From contig NZ_JAVDWM010000001.1 of the NCBI RefSeq assembly GCF_031457495.1, forward strand, positions 1,414,001 to 1,478,000: a stretch of DNA of 64,000 nt, written 5' to 3'. Source of the DNA: Sphingopyxis sp. BE259. GTDB lineage: Bacteria > Pseudomonadota > Alphaproteobacteria > Sphingomonadales > Sphingomonadaceae. Positions 16,952-25,788 of this stretch are shown here, piece after piece. The notes below the pieces were generated by a model. The model searched no databases and was not told the DNA's origin. It saw only the letters and a program-made list of their open reading frames with translations. Positions within the stretch are counted from its first letter, which is position 1, and every line of letters starts with the position of its first letter. Made by a program: the position numbers and the translations under genes.

Positions 16952-17827
16952 ATGGCAGAAGATAAACAACCCCATCGTTCGCGTTTCCACAAAGCCAAGG
17001 ATGACGCCAAGTTCGCCAAGCAGGCGACCACCACCCCGCAGACCGCGAGCGCCGCGTACAAGCTGGCGTTTCAGGACAACGACTTCCTGCTGCGCGAAGA
17101 TTTGCGCCCGGTGCGCTTTCAGCTGGAACTGCTCAAGCCCGAATTGCTGCTCGACGAGGCGAAGATCGAGTCGATGCTCGTCATTTACGGGTCGGCGCGG
17201 ATTCCCGAGCCCGAACAGGCCGACGCGCTCGAAGCCGCGGCGACTGACGATGTTCAGCGCAACATCGCGCGCCGCCTGAAGGCCAAGGCGAAATATTATG
17301 AGGAAGCACGCAAGCTGGCGCGGCTGGCAAGCCAGGTGCCGCCCGACGAAAATGGTTGCCGCCATTTCGTCGTCTGCTCGGGCGGCGGCCCGTCGATCAT
17401 GGAAGCGGCCAATCGCGGTGCCGATGATGTCGGCAAGGAATCGGTCGGGCTGAACATCGTGTTGCCGCACGAACAGGCGCCGAACCGCTTCGTCACCCCC
17501 GACCTCAGTTTTCAATTCCACTATTTCGCGCTGCGCAAGATGCACTTCCTGCTCCGCGCCCGCGCGGTGTGCGTGTTCCCCGGCGGGTTCGGCACCTTTG
17601 ACGAGATGTTCGAGTTGCTGACGCTGATCCAGACCGGCAAGATCAAGCCGATCCCGATCGTGCTGTTCGGCCAGGAATTCTGGGAACGCGTGGTGAATTT
17701 CGACGCGCTGGTCGAAGAGGGCGTGGTGAGCGCGCGCGACCTGGGACTGTTCAAATTCGTCGAGACCGCCGAAGAGGCGTGGCAGATCGTTCAGGATTTC
17801 TACGCGAATATCGAAGCGCAGGGGTGA
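16952..17827 (+). CDS. LOG-family (Lonely guy / TIGR00730) Rossmann-fold protein
   Basis: A 291-residue protein. VVCSGGGPSIMEAANRGA and PGGFGTFDEMFE (210-221) form the LOG signature for nucleoside-5'-monophosphate phosphoribohydrolases, in which the PGGxGTxxE Glu and an upstream Arg are catalytic. Small LOG proteins release cytokinins or free bases from nucleotides. This larger form has about 100 extra N-terminal residues and is typical of bacteria, where its role is uncertain. The ATG at 16952 follows a weak ribosome site; the frame extends upstream into the MITE-like repeat. The gene is flanked on both sides by inverted copies of that element. Confidence 0.85.
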   Translation: MAEDKQPHRSRFHKAKDDAKFAKQATTTPQTASAAYKLAFQDNDFLLREDLRPVRFQLELLKPELLLDEAKIESMLVIYGSARIPEPEQADALEAAATDDVQRNIARRLKAKAKYYEEARKLARLASQVPPDENGCRHFVVCSGGGPSIMEAANRGADDVGKESVGLNIVLPHEQAPNRFVTPDLSFQFHYFALRKMHFLLRARAVCVFPGGFGTFDEMFELLTLIQTGKIKPIPIVLFGQEFWERVVNFDALVEEGVVSARDLGLFKFVETAEEAWQIVQDFYANIEAQG

Positions 17828-17835
17828 CGTATTTT

Positions 17836-18013
17836 CCTCCCCCTTTGATGGGGGAGGCAGCGAGACTTGCCAGCTTGCTGGCTTAGTCGCAGCGGTAGGG
17901 GTGCGCTCTCGGCCTGAGACGACGGCGCAAGGGCGCACCGTCACCCCCATCCAACTCCGCCTGATCGCTCCACGATAAGGCTACATATCCTTCCCCCATC
18001 AAGGGGGAAGGGA
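17836..18013 (+). repeat. MITE-like element, copy 2
   Basis: A roughly 178-bp element with terminal inverted repeats: CTCCCCCTTTGATGGGGGAG-like at the left, CCCCCATCAAGGGGGAAGGG at the right. It matches copy 1 in inverted orientation but has about 30 extra bases near 17960-17992. It fills the gap between the LOG stop and the convergent cytochrome c stop at 18016. Confidence 0.8.
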
Positions 18014-18015
18014 GC

Positions 18016-18438
18016 TCATTTCTGCGTTTCCAGATACAGGATCAGCGCCTTGCGGTCGGCGGCGTCGATGACCCCGGCGAACGCCATGCGCGTCCCCGGG
18101 ACGTCCTTCATCGGCGCTTCCAGATAGCGGTCGAGCGCGGCTTCGTCCCAGACGCCGCCCTTGGCCTTCATCGCTCCCGAATAGGAAAAGTCAGGCTTGG
18201 CTGCGACCGCGGCGCCGACGATGCCGTGCAGATTGGGGCCGATGCCGTTGCGGCCGCCCTTGTCGACCGTGTGACAGGCGACGCAGCGTTTGAACACTTG
18301 CTCACCCATTGCCGCGGTAGGCGCGACCGCTGCGAAGGGCGCGGTATCGCCGCTGGCGCCGTCGGTAGGTGGAGCGTCGCTTTTGCCGCAGCTGGCAAGG
18401 ACGAACGCACCCGCCAGCAGGACGGGCGCGATCCGCAT
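18016..18438 (-). CDS. Class I cytochrome c lipoprotein
   Basis: A 140-residue protein with a lipoprotein signal peptide ending LASC (Cys17). A haem-c motif RCVACH (Cys52, Cys55, His56) and a distal Met ligand in PGTRMAFAG define a class I cytochrome c. It would be anchored in the membrane on the periplasmic side and carry single electrons. Its ATG overlaps the stop of the upstream cytochrome gene by 1 nt (TAATG), so the two are co-translated. Which oxidase or reductase it serves is not visible here. Confidence 0.92.
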   Translation of the reverse strand: MRIAPVLLAGAFVLASCGKSDAPPTDGASGDTAPFAAVAPTAAMGEQVFKRCVACHTVDKGGRNGIGPNLHGIVGAAVAAKPDFSYSGAMKAKGGVWDEAALDRYLEAPMKDVPGTRMAFAGVIDAADRKALILYLETQK

Positions 18439-19085
18439 TATTTCTTGGCTTCGGCCGGAGCAGGTGTTGCTGCGGTCGCATCGGCCGCCGGTGCAGCCGC
18501 TGCGCCCTCTGCGGGGGCCGCAGCTTCGCCTTCGGCCGGGGCAGCACCCTCGGCAGGTGCGACGGCTTCGGGCGCGGGCAGCGGGAGGTTAGAGCCCTGG
18601 CTGTTCATGTAAACGATCAGGTTGGCGCGGTCTTCGGCGCTGCTGAGGCCCGCGAACGACATTTTGGTGCCGGGGGCATATTTGCGCGGGCTGGCGAGCC
18701 AGGCGTCCATTCCCTTGAAATCCCAGTTGCCGGGAACGCCCTTCAGCGCGTCCGAATAGGCAAAGCCTGCGACATGGCCGTGCGGCTTGCCCAGCGCGCC
18801 CCACAGATTCGGGCCAATGCCGTTAGCGCCGCCTGAGGCAATCGTATGGCACGCAGCGCATTTGGCGAAAACCACTTCGCCCTTCACCGGATCGGCGGCG
18901 GCAAGCAGGTTCGCAATCGGCACCGCGGCGGCGCCGGCGCCGCCAGCTTCGGCGTCTTCGATCGGGAAACCGGGCTTTTCGGGGGCGTGACCGGCGAACA
19001 ACATGCTCGACCCGATGGTCAGACCCAGCGCGCAAATGCCGGCGAACAGCACCCAGCCAGCGATCGTGTTGTTGCGATTGTCCAT
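18438..19085 (-). CDS. Membrane-anchored cytochrome c (c552/CycM-like)
   Basis: A 215-residue protein with an uncleaved N-terminal membrane helix (about 8-30). The haem motif is KCAACH (Cys76, Cys79, His80) and the Met ligand lies in PGTKMSFAG. The cytochrome domain ends near residue 165, and an Ala/Pro/Glu-rich tail of about 50 residues follows, probably a flexible periplasmic linker. This layout matches CycM-type cytochromes that link the bc1 complex to cytochrome c oxidase. It is followed by a second lipid-anchored cytochrome with a 1-nt overlap. It diverges from pheA. Confidence 0.92.
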   Translation of the reverse strand: MDNRNNTIAGWVLFAGICALGLTIGSSMLFAGHAPEKPGFPIEDAEAGGAGAAAVPIANLLAAADPVKGEVVFAKCAACHTIASGGANGIGPNLWGALGKPHGHVAGFAYSDALKGVPGNWDFKGMDAWLASPRKYAPGTKMSFAGLSSAEDRANLIVYMNSQGSNLPLPAPEAVAPAEGAAPAEGEAAAPAEGAAAAPAADATAATPAPAEAKK

Positions 19086-19264
19086 GCTTTTGCAGCCCCG
19101 TTAGCTGGCGCCCGCTTGCGGACGCATATTTGATTTGGACGCTCCCTTACTGGTGCGGCGACGACGGCGCAAGGGGATGAAATCAGGGATTGCGACCACG
19201 CGCACCGGTTGCGCGGGTGCGGCCCTGCGGCTATGCGCCGCCGCGGTAACGCGGGAAGGCAGTC

Positions 19265-20158
19265 ATGGGCAGTTATTCGGCTTCGGCACAGCATCTGGTC
19301 GACGATATGCGGGTGAAGGCGCTTGCCGAGCCCGCGCGCGGGCTGGCGTTTCAGGGGGCGCCGGGTGCCAATAGCGACCTGGCGGCGCGCGAGTATGACC
19401 CGGATTCGCTGCCGCTGCCCTGCTATGCCTTTCAGGACGCGATCGATGCGGTGCGCGATGGCCGGGTCGACCGCGCGATCATCCCGATCGAAAACAGCCT
19501 GCATGGGCGCGTTGCGGACATTCACTTCCTGCTCCCCGAATCCGGGCTGTCGATCGTCGGCGAGCATTTCCTGCCGATCCGTTACGGCTTGATGAGCCGC
19601 GACCTCGGCCCGGTGACGCGTGCGATGAGCCATGAACAGGCGCTCGGCCAGTGCCGCCACTGGCTGCGCGCCAACAATATCGCGCCGGTCGCGCACAGCG
19701 ACACTGCGGGCGCTGCGGCATGGGTCGCGGACAGCGACGAGGTCGGGCTGGCGGCTCTGGCGCCGCCGCACGCGGCCGAACTTTACGGGCTGACGCTGCA
19801 TGGCACCGGGATGGAGGATGCCGAACATAATATGACCCGCTTCGTCGTCCTCGCGCGCGAGCCGCTCGCCGATCTGGCGGCGATCACCGGTCCAGTGATG
19901 ACCACCTTCATGTTCGAGGTGAAGAATATTCCTGCCGCGCTTTACAAGGCGCTCGGCGGCTTTGCGACCAATGGCGTCAACATGACCAAGCTCGAGAGCT
20001 ATCAGACCGGTGGCAGCTTTGCTGCGACGCAATTCTACGCTGACATCGTCGGAGCGCCGGGCGACGAACGGATCGATCGGGCACTGGAGGAACTGGATTT
20101 CCAGACCAAATCGCTGCGGCTGCTCGGTACTTACGCGCAGGCGCGGCTGCGGCCCTAA
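19265..20158 (+). CDS. pheA: Prephenate dehydratase PheA (monofunctional)
   Basis: A 297-residue enzyme that converts prephenate to phenylpyruvate. LAFQGAPGANSDLAAREY and IPIENSLHGRVADIH are the prephenate-binding segments, and HNMTRFVVLA contains the catalytic TRF motif. A C-terminal ACT domain with GGFATNGVNMTKLESYQTGG gives phenylalanine feedback. There is no chorismate mutase domain. The ATG at 19265 keeps the complete fold. Its stop overlaps the convergent phosphatidyltransferase stop by 4 nt. Confidence 0.96.
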   Translation: MGSYSASAQHLVDDMRVKALAEPARGLAFQGAPGANSDLAAREYDPDSLPLPCYAFQDAIDAVRDGRVDRAIIPIENSLHGRVADIHFLLPESGLSIVGEHFLPIRYGLMSRDLGPVTRAMSHEQALGQCRHWLRANNIAPVAHSDTAGAAAWVADSDEVGLAALAPPHAAELYGLTLHGTGMEDAEHNMTRFVVLAREPLADLAAITGPVMTTFMFEVKNIPAALYKALGGFATNGVNMTKLESYQTGGSFAATQFYADIVGAPGDERIDRALEELDFQTKSLRLLGTYAQARLRP

Positions 20159-20829
20159 ATCCCGCGGCGGCGCAGCATCCGGGCGGTCGCCGACGTCTGG
20201 ACGATGAACAACGTCACCAGAATGCTCGAGACGACCAGCGCAAACAGGTCGAAAGCCGAGAAATTGGTGCCGCGAATATCGCCGCCACCGACGATCGGCA
20301 TCGCGATCGTCATCGCCATCAGCATCAACCGCAGCTCGGTCGGGCCGCCCGCCATATAGGACAGACGGAATTCGCCGACGACCTTGGCGGCGATGAAGGT
20401 GTGGATCGACAGCAGGAAATAGCCGATCACCGCCATCAGCGCGACGTCGAAGCGCATATAGGGGCTCATCCCGATCGCGCTGACCATCAACAGCGTCGCC
20501 AGTGCGTCGACGCTATGGTCGACGAAATAGCCGTAATTGGGGCGTTCGATCTTGCGCCAGCGCGCCAAGCTGCCGTCGAGCGAATCGCCGAACCAGTTGA
20601 CGACATAGCCCGCCAGGCAAAGCCCGAGCCATTCGCTGTCGATCCAGCTGAGCATGTAGCCAGCGGCGACCATCACGGCCCCGAAAAATCCCAGCGCGGT
20701 CAGCTTGTCGGGGGTCATCCATTGCGGCAGGCGCGGGCAGATCCAGTTGAGCAGGCGGCGTTCGCCGCGCGCGAGAATATTCTGCTGGATACGGACCGGC
20801 GCCTGCGCGACGGGCTGAAACTTGCTCAT
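20155..20829 (-). CDS. CDP-alcohol phosphatidyltransferase family membrane protein
   Basis: A 224-residue integral membrane protein. The family motif D-x2-D-G-x2-A-R-x9-G-x3-D-x3-D spans residues 82-108 (GDSLDGSLARW ... GYFVDHSVD) with all four metal-binding Asp present. It would transfer a phosphatidyl or similar group from a CDP-activated donor to an alcohol such as glycerol phosphate or inositol phosphate. The acceptor is not clear, and it is shorter and more divergent than PgsA or PssA. About five or six hydrophobic segments follow the motif. A ribosome site is weak. Confidence 0.87.
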   Translation of the reverse strand: MSKFQPVAQAPVRIQQNILARGERRLLNWICPRLPQWMTPDKLTALGFFGAVMVAAGYMLSWIDSEWLGLCLAGYVVNWFGDSLDGSLARWRKIERPNYGYFVDHSVDALATLLMVSAIGMSPYMRFDVALMAVIGYFLLSIHTFIAAKVVGEFRLSYMAGGPTELRLMLMAMTIAMPIVGGGDIRGTNFSAFDLFALVVSSILVTLFIVQTSATARMLRRRGI

Positions 20830-20948
20830 GGAAACCCTTTGTTACCGGTTGTCACAAATGCGACAGCCAGATGTCATCGGCGCGTCATAGAGCGAAAATA
20901 GCGGGTGGGGAAGGGCGGTGCAGGCGGCGCGGCGCACCGGGGCTTCGG

Positions 20949-21440
20949 TCAGTCCTGCCAGGGCCCGATTTCGCCGACTTCGCCGATCGTGCGAAAGCGG
21001 ACGGCGTCGTCGACCCACGCAACCTCCCACATCGGCGCCGGTCGCGCCCATTCGCCGATCACGAACAGCGGCAGGCGGTGCGCAGCAACGAACGCCAGAT
21101 CGTTGGCACTCGGACCGGGGACGGGGGTTTCGTAGCGTTGGCGCAGGCGGACGACCGCGAGCATATTCTGCGGCGGCGCTGGCAAGGCCTGGCGCGCCGG
21201 AAAGCCGGTGCTGACCGCGATCACGGGAAATCCCTTGTCGTCGCGCGCGATCAGCAGCACCTTGTCGGCGCTGGCGATCGGCCCGCCCACCGGGCGTCCG
21301 GCGACCTTGCGCCCCGCGATCGCGACAAATTCCCGCAGATCGGCTTCGGCGATCGGCGCTGCGGCGCTGGCCGGGGCCGCGACCGGCGCAGGGACGGGAT
21401 CGGCGGCGAGCGCCGCGGCAAACAGCAGGGCCGCGATCAA
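20949..21440 (-). CDS. Conserved hypothetical secreted protein downstream of polA
   Basis: A 163-residue protein with an N-terminal signal-like stretch (MIAALLFAAALA) and an Ala/Pro linker up to about residue 32. The remainder is a compact alpha/beta domain with no family motif I recognise; the C-terminus is rich in Trp and charged residues (ARPAPMWEVAWVDD). Its ATG overlaps the polA stop by 4 nt, so it is probably translated from the polA transcript. No function can be assigned. Confidence 0.75.
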   Translation of the reverse strand: MIAALLFAAALAADPVPAPVAAPASAAAPIAEADLREFVAIAGRKVAGRPVGGPIASADKVLLIARDDKGFPVIAVSTGFPARQALPAPPQNMLAVVRLRQRYETPVPGPSANDLAFVAAHRLPLFVIGEWARPAPMWEVAWVDDAVRFRTIGEVGEIGPWQD

Positions 21441-24250
21441 TGTGCCTCGCCCCAGCTTTTGCCGATGCCGATTTCCACGTCGAGCGGCACCGACAACGTC
21501 AGCGCCGGTTCGGCTGCGCCCGCCATCACGGCGCGAATGACCTCGCCCGCGGCCTTGGCCTGGCCCTCGGGCGCTTCGAACACCAGTTCGTCATGGACCT
21601 GCAGCAGCATCTTGACGTCGGACAGCCCTGCATCGGCGAGCGCGGCGGGCATCCGCGCCATGGCGCGCTTGATCAGGTCGGCGCTGGTCCCCTGGATCGG
21701 GGCGTTGATCGCGGCGCGTTCGCTCCCCGCGCGCTCGTTCTGGTTGGCAGCCTTGATCCGCGGGAACCAGGTTTTGCGGCCGAACAGCGTCTCGGTATAG
21801 CCCGTGGCGCGGACGCTTTCGAGCGTGTCGGTGATGTAATCCGAGATGCCGGGGAAGCGTTCGAAATAGCGCGCGATGAGCGCCTGCGCTTCGTCGGGGG
21901 TGATCTCGAGCCGCCCCGCCAGACCCCAGCGCGAAATGCCATAGAGGATCGAGAAATTGACCGTCTTGGCCTTGCCGCGCGTGTCGCGGTTGCTTTCGCC
22001 GAACAGTTCGATGGCGGTGGCGGCGTGAATGTCCTGCCCCTGCGCAAAGGCTTCCTTGAGTTCGGGGACGTCGGCCATATGCGCCGCGAGGCGCAGCTCG
22101 ATCTGGCTATAGTCGGCGGCAATCAGGACATGGCCGGGCGCGGCGATAAAGGCATCGCGGATCTGGCGCCCGGTCTCGGTCCGGATCGGAATGTTCTGGA
22201 GATTGGGATCGGTCGATGACAGGCGCCCGGTTTGCGCGCCGACCAAGCTGTAGCTGGTGTGGACGCGGCCCGTGGTGGGGTTGATCTGTTGCTGGAGCGC
22301 GTCGGTATAGGTCGATTTCAGCTTCGACAGCTGGCGCCATTCCAGGATTTTGCGCGCGATCGGCACCCCGTCGCGTTCGAGCCGTTCAAGCTCATTCTGG
22401 TCGGTCGACCAGTCGCCCGACTTGCCCTTGCGCCCGCCCTTCAGGCCCAGCTTGTCGAACAGGATTTCGCCGAGCTGTTTGGGGCTGCCGATCGCGAAGG
22501 GCTGCCCCGCGAGCGCGTGGATCTCGCCCTCGATCCGCAGCATTTCGGTCGCAAATTCGCCCGATAGTCTGGCCAGATAGTCGCGATCGACCATGATCCC
22601 CGCGCGCTCCATGCCCTCGATAATGGCGGCGAGCGGACGATCGACCATCTCATAAACGCGCGTTCCGCCCTCGATCGGCAGGCGCAGCTTGAGCAGCTTC
22701 CACAGCCGCAGCGCGACGTCGGCATCCTCGGCGGCATATTCGGTGGCGCGGTCGAGTTGAACCTCGGCAAAGCTGATCTGCGATTTGCCGGTCCCGCACA
22801 TTTCCTTGAAGGTCAGGCAGATGTGATCAAGGTGGAGCTTCGCCAGTTCGTCGAGCCCATGCTGATGCTTGCCGGCGTCGAGCGCAAAGCTCATCACCAG
22901 CGTGTCGTCATAGGGGGCGATGGTAATGTCGTGCTGCGCCAGGACGCCGATGTCATATTTCAGATTATGCCCGACCTTCAGCACCGCGTCGTCGACGAAC
23001 AGGCCGCGGAGTCGGCCCAGCGCCGAGTCCATTGCGATCTGCTCGGGCTTTTCGGCGAACATGTCGGTGCCGCCATGGCCGAGCGGGATGTAGCAGGCCT
23101 TGCCGGGCGCCGTCGCCAGGCTGACCCCGACGAGACGGCCGGTGACACTGTCCAGACTGGCCGTTTCGGTATCGACTGCGACGACATGCGCGGCTTGCGC
23201 AGCAGCGATCCAGCGGTCGAGCGCGTCGAGCGTCGTGACGGTTTCGTATAGCGACCGGTCGATCGCGGGCATCGGCGGCAGCGCCGGGGTCGAGGGCGCG
23301 TTGTTCGCGCTCGCCGACGGCGTTGCAGCGGCGCGCGGGAAGGTTGGCGGGCCGCCGGGGGTGCCGCCAAGATCGAGTTTGGCCGATAGCGAGCGGAAAC
23401 CATGTTCGTCGAGGAAAGTCTTGAGCGGCAGCGGCGGGATTGCGCCCAGCTTCAGGTCATCCAGCGCATCGGGCAACGGGCAGTCGCGCTTCAGTTCGAC
23501 CAGCACGCGCGACAAGCGCGCCATATCGGCATGTTCGATCAGATTTTCGCGCAGCTTTGACGTCTTCATCGTCTCGGCGCCCGCCAATACCTTTTCCAGA
23601 TCGCCATATTCGACGATCAATTTGGTCGCGGTTTTCGGCCCGACCCCGCGCACACCGGGGACATTGTCGACGCTGTCACCCATCAGCGCCAGCACGTCGC
23701 CGACCAGATCGGGGGTCACGCCGAACTTCTCGTTCACCGCTTCCAGCCCCAGCCGGACATTCTTCATCGTGTCGAGCATATCGACATGCGGACCGTCGGT
23801 CGGCTCGCGGATCAGTTGCATCAGATCCTTGTCCGACGACACGATCGTGACGTCCCACCCCGCCGCCACCGCCGCCTCGGTATAGCTGGCGATCAGGTCG
23901 TCGGCTTCGAACCCCTCGGTCTCGATGCACGGTAGCGAGAAGGCGCGCGTTGCGTCGCGGATCAGCGGGAATTGCGGGCGCAGATCCTCGGGCGGTTCGG
24001 GGCGGTTTGCCTTATACTGGTCGTAAATCTCGTTGCGGAACGACTGGCTCGAATGATCGAGGATCACCGCGAGGTGCGTCGGCCCGTCGGCGTCGTGCAA
24101 ATCCTTCGCCAATTTCCACAACATCGTGGTGTAACCATAGACCGCGCCGACCGGCACCCCGTTGGGGTTGGTGAGCGGTGGCAGGCGGTGATAGGCGCGG
24201 AAGATGTAGCTGGAGCCATCGACCAGATAGAGATGATTCTTGTCCGACAT
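21437..24250 (-). CDS. polA: DNA polymerase I PolA
   Basis: A 937-residue three-domain polymerase. The N-terminal 5'-3' exonuclease begins HLYLVDGSSYIFRAYH. The 3'-5' exonuclease keeps its acidic residues (AVDTETASLDS, GHNLKYDIG, AAEDADVALRLW), so proofreading should be intact. The polymerase has motif A (AADYSQIELRLAAH) and motif C (LLQVHDELVFE). It processes Okazaki fragments and fills repair gaps. Its length agrees with alphaproteobacterial PolA. A small secreted-protein gene overlaps its 3' end by 4 nt. Confidence 0.99.
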   Translation of the reverse strand: MSDKNHLYLVDGSSYIFRAYHRLPPLTNPNGVPVGAVYGYTTMLWKLAKDLHDADGPTHLAVILDHSSQSFRNEIYDQYKANRPEPPEDLRPQFPLIRDATRAFSLPCIETEGFEADDLIASYTEAAVAAGWDVTIVSSDKDLMQLIREPTDGPHVDMLDTMKNVRLGLEAVNEKFGVTPDLVGDVLALMGDSVDNVPGVRGVGPKTATKLIVEYGDLEKVLAGAETMKTSKLRENLIEHADMARLSRVLVELKRDCPLPDALDDLKLGAIPPLPLKTFLDEHGFRSLSAKLDLGGTPGGPPTFPRAAATPSASANNAPSTPALPPMPAIDRSLYETVTTLDALDRWIAAAQAAHVVAVDTETASLDSVTGRLVGVSLATAPGKACYIPLGHGGTDMFAEKPEQIAMDSALGRLRGLFVDDAVLKVGHNLKYDIGVLAQHDITIAPYDDTLVMSFALDAGKHQHGLDELAKLHLDHICLTFKEMCGTGKSQISFAEVQLDRATEYAAEDADVALRLWKLLKLRLPIEGGTRVYEMVDRPLAAIIEGMERAGIMVDRDYLARLSGEFATEMLRIEGEIHALAGQPFAIGSPKQLGEILFDKLGLKGGRKGKSGDWSTDQNELERLERDGVPIARKILEWRQLSKLKSTYTDALQQQINPTTGRVHTSYSLVGAQTGRLSSTDPNLQNIPIRTETGRQIRDAFIAAPGHVLIAADYSQIELRLAAHMADVPELKEAFAQGQDIHAATAIELFGESNRDTRGKAKTVNFSILYGISRWGLAGRLEITPDEAQALIARYFERFPGISDYITDTLESVRATGYTETLFGRKTWFPRIKAANQNERAGSERAAINAPIQGTSADLIKRAMARMPAALADAGLSDVKMLLQVHDELVFEAPEGQAKAAGEVIRAVMAGAAEPALTLSVPLDVEIGIGKSWGEAH

Positions 24251-24282
24251 CGCGGCGGTGTAGCAGCGGTGGGCGGGACGGC

Positions 24283-25296
24283 CTAGGGCGAGGTTCCCGC
24301 TTTCTTCGCGGTCACGCGGCGCGCGAATGCGACGGTACGGTCGAACGCCTGTTTTCCCGCCGCGCTGTCGAGATCGAACTGATATTCATGGCCCAGTGCG
24401 GGGACGTGGTCCTTGGCAAACAACAGCGTTTCGACCGGCGCACCGGCCGCTTTCAAGCTGCTTGCCAGCCGTTCGGACTGGCCGAGCAGCGGGTCGCCAT
24501 TGCCCGCGGTGATAAAGGCGGGCGGGAATTCGCCGGTCACATGATCGGGCAGTGCCATCAACCGGAACTGCGGATCGTCCATCGCGTCGCGCTTGCCGCC
24601 ATAGGCCCAGACCACGGCGCGCAGGAACGGCCCGAGCGCGCCGTCGAGATTGAGCACCGTCACATCATGCGCGCCGCAGAAGAGGATGGCCCCCTTGATC
24701 CGGTCGGGCTCGACCGCGGGCGCGATGCCCACCGCCTTTGCATAGGCGGGGCTGGTCGCGATCGTGGCGACTTGCGCCGCGATCTGCGCGCCCGCGCTGT
24801 CGCCGCCGATCAGGATCTGATCGGGGTCGATCCCGTAGCGCGCCGCGTTGGCGACCACATAGCCGAGCGCCTTGTTGGTTTGCCGGATCGGGGTCGGATA
24901 ACGCGCTTCGGGGGCGATCGTGTAATCGACGGTGATCGTGACGAAGCCTTGGGCGGCGAGCATCTTCAGATATTCGGCGACGATCCGGCGGTTGCCCGAC
25001 ACGAAGCCGCCGCCATGGACCCAGATGATTGCGGGTTGCGGCGCTGCCGCACCCTTCTGACGAAAGATGTCGAGCAGCGCGTCGGGATCGGCGGGGTCGT
25101 AGCGGAGCGCCGCAATCGTTTCGACATTGGCCGGTACCTTGGGAAGCAGCTTTGCGCTCGCGGCGTCCGACCCTGAATCGAACAGCGCGCGGATCGCCCA
25201 GATGGCGGGCTGCGGGGTGATATAGCTGACCGTCAGCCACAGCGCGGCGACGATCGCCGCAAGCGCCAGGACAATGCGAATGAACCAGCGCAGCAT
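24283..25296 (-). CDS. Alpha/beta hydrolase, HSL-family esterase
   Basis: A 337-residue esterase with a single N-terminal transmembrane segment (about 5-27). It has HGGGFVSGN for the oxyanion hole and GGDSAGAQIA with the nucleophilic Ser, the signature of the hormone-sensitive-lipase family. The acid and base residues fit the ITAGNGDPL and LGHEYQFDLDS regions. It is the last gene of a run from the GFA gene through purT and the acetyltransferase. It starts 21 nt after the acetyltransferase stop and ends 32 nt before polA. Confidence 0.86.
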   Translation of the reverse strand: MLRWFIRIVLALAAIVAALWLTVSYITPQPAIWAIRALFDSGSDAASAKLLPKVPANVETIAALRYDPADPDALLDIFRQKGAAAPQPAIIWVHGGGFVSGNRRIVAEYLKMLAAQGFVTITVDYTIAPEARYPTPIRQTNKALGYVVANAARYGIDPDQILIGGDSAGAQIAAQVATIATSPAYAKAVGIAPAVEPDRIKGAILFCGAHDVTVLNLDGALGPFLRAVVWAYGGKRDAMDDPQFRLMALPDHVTGEFPPAFITAGNGDPLLGQSERLASSLKAAGAPVETLLFAKDHVPALGHEYQFDLDSAAGKQAFDRTVAFARRVTAKKAGTSP

Positions 25297-25317
25297 CGCG
25301 CGTCCCCTTCCGCGGGC

Positions 25318-25788
25318 TCAGCCCTTGGCGCGCGGCAAGGGCGGCAGGTCGAAATGCATCACATCCTCGCGCGAGCCGAGCTTGGTGTATAGCGCAACCG
25401 CGGGGTCGTCGCCATAGTCGGCCTGCACGAACACCGCCCAAGCGCCGATGTCGGCGGCGATGTGCTGCAGTTCGGCGATCAGCGCGCTGGCGATGCCGCG
25501 GCGGCGGTGTGCCGCATCGACCGCGAGGTCGTAGAGATAGATTTCGCTGCGCGCGGCTTCGAACTTGGGCAGTTCATAGGCGGTGAGGCCGCCGATAATG
25601 CGGCCCTCGCATTCGGCGACAAGCAGGATGATCGCTTCCTTGCCAAGCTGGCGAGCCAGCCACGCGTCGTCGGGTGCGTCGCGGCGATAGGTTTCGCTAT
25701 CCTCGAACGCCGCGGCATAGAGGGCATTGACGTCGCGAATCGTCGCGACATCAACCGGGCCGAGGCGGCGAACGGCGCCGGTCATCAA
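25318..25788 (-). CDS. GNAT acetyltransferase similar to AAC(3)-I aminoglycoside acetyltransferases
   Basis: A 156-residue GNAT protein. ELPKFE (72-77), [11 protein letters not shown] (80-90), HRRRGIA (94-100, the acetyl-CoA loop) and [17 protein letters not shown] (122-138), with a C-terminal EDVMHFDLP, closely resemble what I recall of AAC(3)-I enzymes. Those acetylate the 3-amino group of gentamicin-type aminoglycosides. It is a chromosomal gene in a metabolic operon, so resistance activity is not established. The ATG overlaps the purT stop by 4 nt. Confidence 0.85.
   Translation of the reverse strand: MMTGAVRRLGPVDVATIRDVNALYAAAFEDSETYRRDAPDDAWLARQLGKEAIILLVAECEGRIIGGLTAYELPKFEAARSEIYLYDLAVDAAHRRRGIASALIAELQHIAADIGAWAVFVQADYGDDPAVALYTKLGSREDVMHFDLPPLPRAKG

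Noticed and set aside
19135..19374. A 79-codon plus-strand frame overlapping the pheA start
   Set aside because: It is basic and low in hydrophobic residues, has no ribosome site and conflicts with pheA.
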